Shown one piece after another: positions 1 to 8,454 of a DNA stretch of 64,000 bases (positions are counted from its first letter, which is position 1; every line of letters begins with the position of its first letter). This stretch comes from Haloferax elongans ATCC BAA-1513 (lineage in GTDB: Archaea; Halobacteriota; Halobacteria; Halobacteriales; Haloferacaceae). The notes under the pieces were generated by a model. It was given only the letters and a program-made list of their open reading frames with translations, was not told where the DNA came from and ran no database searches. The stretch covers positions 1 through 64,000 of the forward strand of contig NZ_AOLK01000019.1 of NCBI RefSeq assembly GCF_000336755.1, read 5' to 3'. Both the position numbers and the translations under genes were made by a program.

Positions 1-4
1 ATTA

Positions 5-22
5 CCCCGAATATGTTCGGGG
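5..22 (-). promoter_or_regulatory. NarO-like palindrome, probably for an off-window leftward gene
   Basis: Perfect 7-bp arms around a 4-bp centre: CCCCGAA-TATG-TTCGGGG. It contains the CGAA-N4-TTCG core found before the denitrification-type genes in this window. It lies 9 bp beyond the stop of the radical SAM gene, so it cannot drive that gene. If the 39-43 bp spacing seen elsewhere holds, the controlled start codon is about 35 bp to the left of the window. A terminator hairpin for the radical SAM gene is the alternative. Confidence 0.5.
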
Positions 23-31
23 CGTATCTCG

Positions 32-1147
32 TCAGTCGTCGCTCGCCCGACCGGCTGGCATCGGCCCGTCGTATTCGGCGGGCACGTAGTCACACAGCGG
101 GTCACTCGCCAGGGGGTCGCCGGTGTGGGCGTATGCCCGAGACCGACTTCCGCCGCAGACATGCCGAAACTCGCACACGCCGCACTTTCCGCTGAATTGG
201 TCTGGGTCGCGAAGCGACTGAAACAGGTCGCTCTCGCGGTAGCGTTCGACGAGGCTCGATTCGCGGACTGACCCCGCCGACTTCGGAAGAAATCCCGACG
301 GGTAGATGTCTCCCGTGTGGCTGACGAAGGCGAAACCGTTGCCGGCGATGATGCCCAGTCGACGGCCGATACCGTCTGCGTCAGGCGCGTCGGTCGAGTT
401 GCGGCGGCGTTGAATCGCCACGCGACGGTAGTGGGGCGCTTCGGTCGTCTTCACGCCGAACGACGCTTCCTCGCTCACCTCTGTGAGCCACGAGAGGATT
501 CGCTCGGCACGCTCGGGAGTCACTGGGTCGAGGATGCGCCCGCGACCGACCGGGACGAGGAAGAACACCGACCAGAGCACCGCGTCGAGGTCGGCCACGA
601 GGTCGCGAATCGCCGGGAGTTCGTCGGCCGTCTGCGCGCAGACGGTCGTGTTAATCTGGAGCGGGACACCGGCCTCTCTCGCCGCGCGAGCCGCCTGCAC
701 CGTCTGATCGAAACTCCCGTCTTCGCCACGGAAGGAGTCGTGGGCTGCCGGACTTCCACCGTCGATACTCAGTGCGAGTCGCCGAATTCCGGCTTCACCG
801 AGCGATTGCACCGTCTCCGGCGTGAGCGACGAGGTTCCGCTGGGGGTCAGCGTCATCCTGAGCCCCTGTTCCGTCCCGTACTCGACGAGTTCTGTGAGGT
901 CTGGCCGTGCCAGTGGGTCGCCACCCGAGAGAACGACGAGTTGGCCCGGCCCGAAGTCGCGTGCTTCATCGAGCAGTCGCTTGCCCTCTTCGGTGGTCAG
1001 TTCGTCGGGGTGTCTCGCCGGGGTTGCGTCCGCCCGACAGTGGTCGCACGCGAGGCCACACGCCTGTGTGACTTCCCACACGAGAACGAACGGACGGCGA
1101 CTCGTGTCGATAGCGGTGGGGTCCGGCCCGGTAGATGGACGAGACAT
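32..1147 (-). CDS. Radical SAM/SPASM domain protein
   Basis: 371 residues. The radical SAM [4Fe-4S] motif CxxxCxxC is at Cys30, Cys34 and Cys37, followed by the SAM-binding GGDP motif near residue 75. The C-terminal SPASM region has auxiliary-cluster cysteines at 322, 325, 331 and 352. This architecture is found in peptide-modifying enzymes (PqqE, AnSME) and in heme-pathway enzymes of the AhbC/AhbD type. The specific family looks like TIGR04053, from memory. It is divergent from a DUF2249 gene, and a NarO-like site lies 43 bp before the ATG, so anaerobic induction is likely. The best substrate candidate in the window is the CGCGG peptide at 46.5 kb, whose gene carries the same upstream motif. 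A role in heme or cofactor maturation remains possible. The domain call is firm; the substrate is inference. Confidence 0.88.
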   Translation of the reverse strand: MSRPSTGPDPTAIDTSRRPFVLVWEVTQACGLACDHCRADATPARHPDELTTEEGKRLLDEARDFGPGQLVVLSGGDPLARPDLTELVEYGTEQGLRMTLTPSGTSSLTPETVQSLGEAGIRRLALSIDGGSPAAHDSFRGEDGSFDQTVQAARAAREAGVPLQINTTVCAQTADELPAIRDLVADLDAVLWSVFFLVPVGRGRILDPVTPERAERILSWLTEVSEEASFGVKTTEAPHYRRVAIQRRRNSTDAPDADGIGRRLGIIAGNGFAFVSHTGDIYPSGFLPKSAGSVRESSLVERYRESDLFQSLRDPDQFSGKCGVCEFRHVCGGSRSRAYAHTGDPLASDPLCDYVPAEYDGPMPAGRASDD

Positions 1148-1189
1148 GGGTATCCGAGTGTTTCGACCGACACCCAGTGAACCACGTGG

Positions 1190-1201
1190 CGAACATGTTC
1201 G
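1190..1201 (-). promoter_or_regulatory. NarO-like site for the radical SAM gene
   Basis: CGAACATGTTCG, a perfect 12-bp palindrome ending 43 bp upstream of the ATG at 1147. It sits where an activator site just upstream of the TATA region of a leaderless promoter would be expected. Confidence 0.7.
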
Positions 1202-1207
1202 CCTATT

Positions 1208-1220
1208 GGCGATGTTCGCC
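1208..1220. promoter_or_regulatory. Third palindrome between the two NarO-like sites
   Basis: GGCGATGTTCGCC has 5-bp arms (GGCGA/TCGCC) around TGT. It lies between the two CGAACATNTTCG sites of this divergent promoter. It could be a weaker site of the same regulator or a chance palindrome. Confidence 0.3.
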
Positions 1221-1235
1221 GGAGCAGTCTCGCGT

Positions 1236-1247
1236 CGAACATCTTCG
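1236..1247 (+). promoter_or_regulatory. NarO-like site for the DUF2249 gene
   Basis: CGAACATCTTCG ends 39 bp before the ATG at 1286. A TATA-like CTATCTA lies around 1256-1262, about 27 bp before the ATG, which fits a leaderless transcript with the activator site just upstream of the TATA box. Confidence 0.7.
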
Positions 1248-1285
1248 GGGGGAACTATCTACGATTTCCGACCGACGTTTCGACC

Positions 1286-1546
1286 ATGAATGTGGAATCG
1301 CTTCTGCGAGAGGCCGATGCACCGACCGGGAAGGCTATCGAATTTCTCGACGCGCGCGACCTCCCGCCGCCGGAACCGCTGACGAAGACGATGAACAGCC
1401 TCGCGGAACTCGACCCGGAGACGATGTTCGTCCAACTGAACGACCGCGCGCCGAAGTTCCTCTTTCCGAAGCTCGACGACCGGGGGTTCGACTACCGCAG
1501 CGTCGAGACCGACGAGGGAACCGTGACGGCGATTTGGCGACCATAG
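1286..1546 (+). CDS. DUF2249 domain protein
   Basis: 86 residues. It matches the small DUF2249 fold: an N-terminal helix, a pair like FVQLNDRAPKFLFPKLDDRGF, and a C-terminal strand ending in TAIWRP. Related proteins in this window are at 60605 and 60917, and a DUF2249 tail ends the Mrp protein at 62453. The biochemical role is not established; haloarchaeal members cluster with nitrate/nitrite respiration genes. The gene is divergent from the radical SAM enzyme and has its own NarO-like site 39 bp upstream of the ATG. The start is supported by that spacing and by the absence of another in-frame start nearby. Confidence 0.85.
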   Translation: MNVESLLREADAPTGKAIEFLDARDLPPPEPLTKTMNSLAELDPETMFVQLNDRAPKFLFPKLDDRGFDYRSVETDEGTVTAIWRP

Positions 1547-1674
1547 ACGCCTCCGGCTACACCTGAATCTCCGCAATAAGCGAAACAGACTGCACAGCAG
1601 TAATTTCGAACTCCCACACTCCGAATCCAGCCCAAAACAGTAATAGAGGGCCATCCCACCTACGGAGAGAGCCC

Positions 1675-4600
1675 TCAGTCCAGCGAGACGTACGGCAGGG
1701 TCGCCTGACTGCCGTCACTGTAGTCGAGGACGGACGACTGCAACTCCTCGTCGGGGACGATGACATCGGCAATGAGCGGTGCATCGTCGACTGCGCCCGA
1801 TTTCGCACCGCCGAAGACGTACGCACCGCGTTCCTCTTTGACCGGGCGAAGTGACCCACGGTCTTCGGACTGCACCGCGGCGACGACCTCCAATTCCTTC
1901 GCGTCGACGCCGTCGAAGGCTTCCCGATTGAGCGTCAGTGCGACGGTGTTGTCCTCGGTATCGACTTCCTCCGTGAGCGCAACGGTGCTCCCCGATTCGT
2001 CGGTGAGCGGTGCCCCGGTCGCATCGATGGCGCTCTTGGTGAAGCCGCTCACTTCGAGGCGGTAGTGCCACGACTCTTCGAAGGACACGTTCGCCCCGAG
2101 GTCGTCGAGACTCTCGTCGGCACCGCCGGAGTTGCTCGGGTCGCGAACCCACAGGAGGAACAGTTGCGGCGAGAATCCACGCCCGCTCCCGAAGGCGTTG
2201 TACAGGTTCTCGACCTCGAACGTCACCAGATACTCGTCCGGCGTCTGATCGACCGTGACCGACTGCAAGTCGAACGCGCCATCTTTGAAGGCCCCGTTGG
2301 TCGGATACGTGTAGGCACCCGGCCCGTCGTCGTCGCCGGTCGGGTCCGTCAGCGTGGCGACGGTCTCCGGCGGTTTGACTGTCACCGTCTCGGTGGCGAG
2401 CGCCTGCCCATCCGTGGTTCTGACGGCGACGTCGTAGGTTCCGGGCGTGTCGATGGTGTACGAGAGCGTGTCCTGTTGGTCGGTCGCCCCGGGTGAGAAC
2501 CGAACGTTCGAGGTCGCCTCCACCTCGCCGTCGACGACGATTTCGACCGTCGTGCCACCGATGTAGTCGCCGGTGTTCGACCCCGTCGCGGTCACGAACG
2601 TCGCCCGAACGAACGGGTCGTCTCGAATCGAGACGTCGATGTCCTGTTCGGGTCGCTGGTACGTCGGAAGTCGCTCTACGTCCTCGTTGGTGGCGGGTCT
2701 GAGGCGAATTGCCGTTCCTCCGGTCTCTATCATCGAGGCGAGAATTGTCGTCTCGGCCGTGACGATGGCTTCGTCGACGCGGACCGCATCGAGGTTCGCG
2801 TCGTACGCTGCCTCGATGCCGTCCGAGTACAACTCTGCGACGTACTTCCCTTTCGTGTGACCGAGGCCGTTCGACTTGCTGTGCCCCTTGCCGTTCGACT
2901 TGCCGTAGCCCTTCCCATTCGACTTCTTGTGTCCCTTTCCGTTCGATTTGTCGTGCCCGTTCCCGGTCGCGCGCCCCGGATTCGACGAGTGGCCTTCGCG
3001 TGCTCCTGGCGCGCTGTCGAGGAAGTCGAGCGGAATTTCCAGCTCCCGGCCGTTCTCGTCAGTCATAGCTCCGACGAACCACTCTTCTCCCTGCTTTCGG
3101 GCGATGACCGAGTACGACCCGATTTCGGCGTCGAGGACGCGAGTGTCGTCCCACGGTCCAGCCGGGACCGACTCGATGAAGTCGAACGCCTCGACTGTCG
3201 GGCCGCGGGTCGGGTCGGTCTCGGGGTCGGGCATCGGTGCGTCGGGTTCCGTGACTGCTATCGAGTCGAGGTTGAAGCCACCTGTATCGTCGTCTCCGAG
3301 CGTGACGGTGACTTCGTTTGCGCCGGCCGACAGCGAAACGCGAACAGAGACGGTGTTCCATTCGTCCCAGTAATCTGTCGGCGGGAACGTCACCTGCTGT
3401 GCGGTGCTGTCGACGCGCACAGTCGCCGTTCGGGGCGTTCCCTCGGGAACCACGTTCTTCGTCGCGTCGCTCGCATACCGAATATGAAGGTCGTACTCGC
3501 CGGCGGTTGCGACGTCTTCGATAGTCCACGACAGGGAGGAACCGCTGTCGACGGTGTTCGGGTCGATGGGAACGTACCTGCCGCCGGATGCTCCGGCCCA
3601 TTTTGCGGCCGTTGCGAACCCGTCACGCTCTGCGTCTTCCGCCTGCGACACTGCTCCGAGTTCGAGGGTCGAATCGCGGTCGGCGAGGTACGAACTCGGG
3701 AGGTCGGCGACCATCTGAAGGCCGCTGAAGTACGTCGGATACATGGCGAGTTGCTTCGCACGAGTCGTCTCGATGCCGCCGGACCCGGAGTCCGTATCGA
3801 AGATGCCCGGTGTGTACTCGATGGGGCCGCCAAGCATCCGGGTGAAGGGGAACGTGACGTGGTGTGACGGGCTGACCCGACCGAAGGAGTCGTACTCTTG
3901 TCCGAGGACGCCCTCTCGGGTCATCACGTTCGGGAAGGTCCGACGTTCTCCGGTCGGCTTGAGCGGTTCGTGAACCTCCAGCATCTGTCGGTGTTTGGCC
4001 GCCTCCCGGTAGACGAGTCGGTGGTGGTTGACGAGGAGTTGACAGTGGTGGTTGTACGTCTCCCCGTCGATGGTGACGCCGCTGTCGGCAACGTACCCCG
4101 TCTTTATCGAGTGGATGCCGAGCGAGTCGTAGAATGCGAACGGGCTCGAATCGGACTCCAGTTGCGACTCGTAGTTCGAGACGTTCCCCGCGGTTTCGTT
4201 GTGTGCGGTCATCCTGACCGGCGGGGTCAGATTTCGCCCGTAGTCTGTCACCGCCTCGATGTCGAAGTCAGGATACGACTCGTCGAAGTCCATCGCACTG
4301 CCGTCGCCGGGATAGGTGCTCCACCCTTCGTTCCATCCCTCCACGAGGACGCTCGGAATGCCGTGCTCGCTGGCGAAGTCCATGTAGCGCTTCATGCGCT
4401 TCGTCTGCGCGCCGTGGTTCCCGGTTTCTGGGCCGCGGTACTCCCAGTCGGCACGGCCGGTAATCATGAGCCACCACACGCCGAGGAACTTCTGCGGCTC
4501 TATCCAGTCGGTTCCGTGCGGGAAGTTTGCGGGGTCGTGCGGCTCGTTGAGGTTGACGACGAGGTTCGATTCGACGAGGTCACCCGGACTCGACCCGACC

Positions 4601-5469
4601 TGAATCGTACGCCACGGGGTTGTGTGCGGTGCCGTCGCCGCCACCTTCGTTCCGTCAGGGAGCGGTGCGAGTGTCGATTCGAACGTCGCCGACCCGGCGG
4701 ACGCGGGTTCGACAGCCATCGCCGCGTAATCGACGAGACTCGCTTCGTGGACGCTGAGATACGTCTCGTCGTCGGCCTTCATCGTTATCGGCGTGTGTGC
4801 ACCACCGAAGGGGCTACGGTCGCCGATTTCGCTCAGCGGAGTTTCCTTGTAGACGTACTCGTAGCTGTTGAAGTCGTTTTCGACCCACCACGACGTGTAG
4901 TCCCCGGCGAACGCGAACTCGGTCTGTTCGGCAGTGACGACGAACTGGCCGAACCCACTGTCTTCGGGGAACACGTAGCGGAAGCCCACTCCGTCGTCGA
5001 ACACACGGATTTCGACCGTGAGGCTCCGCTCGGTGCCGGTGGTCTCGGCGAGGCCAACCCTAAGTTCGGTGTAGTGTTCGTCGATTTCGTCGTACTGGTC
5101 CCAGACTGGGGTCCATCGCGTGTCTACTGTCTGGCGCTCGGTCCCGGTGACGGTCAGGTCGCTTCCGAATTTGGGTTGTCCGTCGAATTCGAACCCGAGT
5201 GAGGACGGCTCGACGACTTGCTCTCCGTCGTACGAGACCGTGTAGGTCGGCGTCCCCGACGCCACATCGAACTCCGCGGTGACTGCTCCGTCTGGAGACG
5301 AGACGGTTTGAACGAGGTCGTCGTCGGCGTTCGACACGGCCGACGCGATTGTGTCGGGAACGTCCAGCGTGTACGACGATGCCGCGGCGACTGACGTGAG
5401 TCCGCCGAGAAATTGTCGTCTGCTGAATTCTGGCTCGTTGCCATTTGAGTGGCGTTGTCTATCAGACAT
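1675..5469 (-). CDS. Glycoside hydrolase family 97 multidomain exoenzyme
   Basis: 1264 residues. A twin-arginine signal (SRRQFLGGL near residue 17) implies Tat export. The order is GH97 N-terminal beta-sandwich, catalytic barrel with GH97-type motifs LVEGWNEGW and NVMTREGVLGQEYD, then a CBM6/35-like beta-sandwich (about 620-740), the GH97 C-terminal part, and a Ser/Asn/Gly/Lys tandem-repeat insert. A CARDB-like domain and a C-terminal domain resembling the glucodextranase C-terminal/DOMON-type module follow. GH97 enzymes are alpha-glucosidases or alpha-galactosidases, so extracellular alpha-glucan or alpha-galactoside breakdown is likely. It is about twice the usual GH97 length because of the added modules. 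It is monocistronic, with no sugar transporter next to it. The exact specificity cannot be read from sequence. Confidence 0.85.
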   Translation of the reverse strand: MSDRQRHSNGNEPEFSRRQFLGGLTSVAAASSYTLDVPDTIASAVSNADDDLVQTVSSPDGAVTAEFDVASGTPTYTVSYDGEQVVEPSSLGFEFDGQPKFGSDLTVTGTERQTVDTRWTPVWDQYDEIDEHYTELRVGLAETTGTERSLTVEIRVFDDGVGFRYVFPEDSGFGQFVVTAEQTEFAFAGDYTSWWVENDFNSYEYVYKETPLSEIGDRSPFGGAHTPITMKADDETYLSVHEASLVDYAAMAVEPASAGSATFESTLAPLPDGTKVAATAPHTTPWRTIQVGSSPGDLVESNLVVNLNEPHDPANFPHGTDWIEPQKFLGVWWLMITGRADWEYRGPETGNHGAQTKRMKRYMDFASEHGIPSVLVEGWNEGWSTYPGDGSAMDFDESYPDFDIEAVTDYGRNLTPPVRMTAHNETAGNVSNYESQLESDSSPFAFYDSLGIHSIKTGYVADSGVTIDGETYNHHCQLLVNHHRLVYREAAKHRQMLEVHEPLKPTGERRTFPNVMTREGVLGQEYDSFGRVSPSHHVTFPFTRMLGGPIEYTPGIFDTDSGSGGIETTRAKQLAMYPTYFSGLQMVADLPSSYLADRDSTLELGAVSQAEDAERDGFATAAKWAGASGGRYVPIDPNTVDSGSSLSWTIEDVATAGEYDLHIRYASDATKNVVPEGTPRTATVRVDSTAQQVTFPPTDYWDEWNTVSVRVSLSAGANEVTVTLGDDDTGGFNLDSIAVTEPDAPMPDPETDPTRGPTVEAFDFIESVPAGPWDDTRVLDAEIGSYSVIARKQGEEWFVGAMTDENGRELEIPLDFLDSAPGAREGHSSNPGRATGNGHDKSNGKGHKKSNGKGYGKSNGKGHSKSNGLGHTKGKYVAELYSDGIEAAYDANLDAVRVDEAIVTAETTILASMIETGGTAIRLRPATNEDVERLPTYQRPEQDIDVSIRDDPFVRATFVTATGSNTGDYIGGTTVEIVVDGEVEATSNVRFSPGATDQQDTLSYTIDTPGTYDVAVRTTDGQALATETVTVKPPETVATLTDPTGDDDGPGAYTYPTNGAFKDGAFDLQSVTVDQTPDEYLVTFEVENLYNAFGSGRGFSPQLFLLWVRDPSNSGGADESLDDLGANVSFEESWHYRLEVSGFTKSAIDATGAPLTDESGSTVALTEEVDTEDNTVALTLNREAFDGVDAKELEVVAAVQSEDRGSLRPVKEERGAYVFGGAKSGAVDDAPLIADVIVPDEELQSSVLDYSDGSQATLPYVSLD

Positions 5470-5652
5470 CTGATGCTCAGTTATCCGTCATGATTGAAAG
5501 TTCTAATGGCGAAGAAATATGTGTTCATCATTTCACGACTCGTCGAAAAAAGAGTGGCTCGCGCTGAGGCCGCGCTACTCGGGGTCTGCACAGGGAACCA
5601 AGGCTCGACAGCAACTGAGAAAAAGCGAATGAGTAGTGTACGGACAGCGACC

Positions 5653-6405
5653 TCAGAGATACGCCGAGTCCCAGCGTGACGGGCGGCGTTTGTTACCGCA
5701 CTGGTTGCAGACGATTTTCCCCATCGAGTCCATCGTTACTTCGAAGCTCTCGCAGTTTCCACAGAAGAAGCCGTACCGTTCTGTGCGGTCTTCGTCGGTG
5801 TAGCTGGCGTAGAGCGGGGCTTGTGAGCCGCGGTCGCTCTCGTCGAACGCGACGTAGACGGTCTTTCCATCGACCGTGTGGGGGTCAAGCGGGGCCGCGA
5901 CGTCACCTTCTGTTCCGGGGAACCGCGCGAAGACTCGTTCGTCGTACTGCTCCTCACCGAGTTCGATGCGGCGGCCTTCGACCTCCTCGTAGCCGTGGTG
6001 GTCGTAGAATTCGGCTCCCGGTTCGTTGAGTTCGAGGACCTTCCCCGTCAGTCGGGTCGCCCCCTCGTCGACGAGCGCCTCTTCGGTCCGGGTGAGGAGT
6101 CGAGCCCCGATACCACGGTCGCGGTGGTCCGGGTGGACGTGTATCCAACTGATTTGACCGGTAACGACGCCGTCGCCGCCGAGATAGCTCTGCGAGAAGG
6201 CCACGACGTCACCGTCGTCTTCACAGACGAGAAAGAGCGCGTCGTCGTCATCGAGCTCTCCTGTGAGCCCACCGCCGTACCACTCGTCAATCGAGGTTTC
6301 GATGACATCCTCGTCGAGTGCGTGGCCGTACGACGCAACCAGCGAGTCGTGTGCAACGCTTCGGATGCCATCGATGTCTGCTGTCGTGGCCTCACGGATG
6401 TCCAT
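5653..6405 (-). CDS. GNAT N-acetyltransferase with C-terminal zinc ribbon
   Basis: About 250 residues from MDIREATTADID. The GNAT core (about 1-160) has the acetyl-CoA loop VHPDHRDRGIGARL (the R/Q-x-x-G-x-G/A pattern). The last 50 residues carry CGNC and CNQCGN pairs, a likely zinc ribbon that is unusual on a GNAT enzyme. The start at 6405 is preferred over an upstream in-frame ATG because an AT-rich TATA-like stretch (TATG/TTTTTT on the minus strand) lies about 27 bp upstream, as in leaderless haloarchaeal promoters. The substrate is unknown. Confidence 0.8.
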   Translation of the reverse strand: MDIREATTADIDGIRSVAHDSLVASYGHALDEDVIETSIDEWYGGGLTGELDDDDALFLVCEDDGDVVAFSQSYLGGDGVVTGQISWIHVHPDHRDRGIGARLLTRTEEALVDEGATRLTGKVLELNEPGAEFYDHHGYEEVEGRRIELGEEQYDERVFARFPGTEGDVAAPLDPHTVDGKTVYVAFDESDRGSQAPLYASYTDEDRTERYGFFCGNCESFEVTMDSMGKIVCNQCGNKRRPSRWDSAYL

Positions 6406-6506
6406 AGTACGTATGTAGTTTGATAACATAAAAAAGTAGTCGAGAACTGCTATTATCCGGCTGAATGGTTGTTGTTCACTCAGTATCGAGGGAAATCAGT
6501 TGACGG

Positions 6507-8294
6507 TTAGCCGTGTTTCGGTAGCTCGATGACGAATACTGCGCCTTCGGGGTCGTTGTCTTCGATCCAGACCGTCCCATCGAACTTGTCGACAATCGTC
6601 TTGACGAGGTACAGGCCCAGCCCTGTTCCACCGCTTTCCAGTCCTTTGTTTCCTTTCCCGAACACTGATTCACGTCGCTCTGGCGGCACTCCTGGACCGT
6701 TGTCCGCGACGCGCAATTGGACCGTCTCCTCTGTCGGTCGAACTTCGACTGTCACTTCGGCTGTGTCTTTGTCGTTGTGTTGGACTGCGTTGCCGACGAG
6801 ATTTCGGACGACCGGCCGTAACATCTCGTTCGCCCACACCGTCACGTCTGGAAGTGGTTCGGAAATCTCGATTGTCGCGTCGGCGTACGTCGAACACAGA
6901 TGGTCGAGTTCGTCTCGGAGGAGGCGCGCGAGGCTAGTCGGTACGAACTCATGGTCCTCTCCGAGGAAGATTCCAGCCATCATCTGTGCGTTCTCCGTGA
7001 CTTCGACAGAGTGGCGGGCCGCCGAGATGATGCGGTCGAGATGCTCGTTGTCGTCGTCTAGTTCTTCGTCGAGCAGGTCGGCATACGCGAGTACCAGTTG
7101 GAGGTCGTTTCGGATGTCGTGGCGAATCACCTGATTGAGAACCTCCAGACTATCTCGTTGGTCTTCGACCCGCTGTTCGCGAGAGACTCGTTCGGTGATG
7201 TCTTGGAACGTTCCCCGAGCACCCACCGTCTCCCCGTCGGCGACCCACGGTTCACCCCGGGCGCGGACCCAGCGAACCGCACCGTCGGTCGTCACGATTC
7301 GAAGTTCGAGGTCGTAGGACGTGTTGTCAGAGCGGAGTTGCTCGAAGGCCTCTCGTATCGCCTCACGGTCGTCGGGGTGGTAGAAATCGAGCGCGTCCGA
7401 GAGGTCGATATCTGCGTCGGTCGGGAGGCCGTGAATATCGTACGTCTTTTCGGTCCACGTAAGCTCGTCCGTCCTGAAATCGACCTCCCACCCGCCGATT
7501 TCAGCTACCTCTTGGAGCTGTCCGAGGAGGCTCTGGTGGCGCTCTCGCTCTCGTTCACGACGTTTCTGTGCTGTGATATCTCGATATATCCAGAGGTTCG
7601 CATCGCCGTTTGGGAGCTGATAGGGGACGTAATCACGGACAATGGTTCGGCCATCTGTGAGTTCGAGTTCTTGGCCTCGAACGAGTTCTCGTCGCTCGAT
7701 GAACTCGTCGTTGCTGTCGATGAATCGTTCGGGGGCGGCGAACAGTCCCTTCATCTCTTCGGCGGCCTGTGCACAGTCGCGTCCGATCATGCTCTCTGGG
7801 TCTACCGGGACTCCGAGTGCTTCACCCAGTGCCTCGTTTACCATCAGCACATCTCGATTTTCGTCCTCGACGAGGGTCCCGAGCGTGAGGTTCTCGAGAA
7901 TCGTCTTCAGCACGACTCTCGTCTGGTTCGTCGAGTCTTCTTGCGCCGTTGTGTCTGCCTTCCGAGCCAGTAACAGTAGCAGGTCGCTGTCTCGCTGCGG
8001 GAGTTCCGAGACCGAGACTTCGGCTCGGTACTTGGTCTCGTCCCCTCGGCGCAACGAGACAGTAGCGCGGTCAGTGTTTCCGTTTTTCAATAGTTTGCGA
8101 ACGGTCGAGCTGTCGTCGTCGGGGACTAGCACTTCGATACCTTGTTCGACCAGCTTCTCGGCGGGATACCGTAGGTGGTCGCAGGCGACCGAGTTGACAT
8201 CGTGAACGGTCTCGCTCGTACTGTCGACGACGATTGCGGCTTCGTTGAGGTGCCGCCAGAACGCCTCCTCTGTGTGCTCCCCCGTGTGCGACAT
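6507..8294 (-). CDS. PAS-domain sensor histidine kinase
   Basis: 595 residues with no membrane segment, so probably a cytoplasmic sensor. Three PAS-type regions lie at about 10-115, 130-250 and 265-375; the third has PAC-like spacing and the HPDDR motif. The HisKA region carries the phospho-acceptor His392 in IRHDIRND, and the HATPase domain has the N-box NAVQHND, G1 DNGPG and G2 GTGLGLYLV. No response regulator is adjacent, which is common in haloarchaea. The signal is unknown. Confidence 0.9.
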   Translation of the reverse strand: MSHTGEHTEEAFWRHLNEAAIVVDSTSETVHDVNSVACDHLRYPAEKLVEQGIEVLVPDDDSSTVRKLLKNGNTDRATVSLRRGDETKYRAEVSVSELPQRDSDLLLLLARKADTTAQEDSTNQTRVVLKTILENLTLGTLVEDENRDVLMVNEALGEALGVPVDPESMIGRDCAQAAEEMKGLFAAPERFIDSNDEFIERRELVRGQELELTDGRTIVRDYVPYQLPNGDANLWIYRDITAQKRRERERERHQSLLGQLQEVAEIGGWEVDFRTDELTWTEKTYDIHGLPTDADIDLSDALDFYHPDDREAIREAFEQLRSDNTSYDLELRIVTTDGAVRWVRARGEPWVADGETVGARGTFQDITERVSREQRVEDQRDSLEVLNQVIRHDIRNDLQLVLAYADLLDEELDDDNEHLDRIISAARHSVEVTENAQMMAGIFLGEDHEFVPTSLARLLRDELDHLCSTYADATIEISEPLPDVTVWANEMLRPVVRNLVGNAVQHNDKDTAEVTVEVRPTEETVQLRVADNGPGVPPERRESVFGKGNKGLESGGTGLGLYLVKTIVDKFDGTVWIEDNDPEGAVFVIELPKHG

Positions 8295-8454
8295 TGATAC
8301 GACCTATTTGTGGGGATTTTGTTGTATAAGCATTCGGTGAGTTTCGACGAATTGAAACTGGTGGGAAGAGCGTCGCGTCTGCGAGACACGCCGCTTAAGA
8401 ACTGGGTCTGTTATCGCTACGCTCTCGCTCTGTTACCGCTCCCGCTCTCACTGG

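Noticed and set aside
3898..5202. A 434-residue reading frame on the plus strand opposite the GH97 gene
   Set aside because: It is antisense to a well-supported enzyme gene, is rich in Arg/Val/Glu with no domain, and such long antisense frames are expected in GC-rich haloarchaeal DNA.
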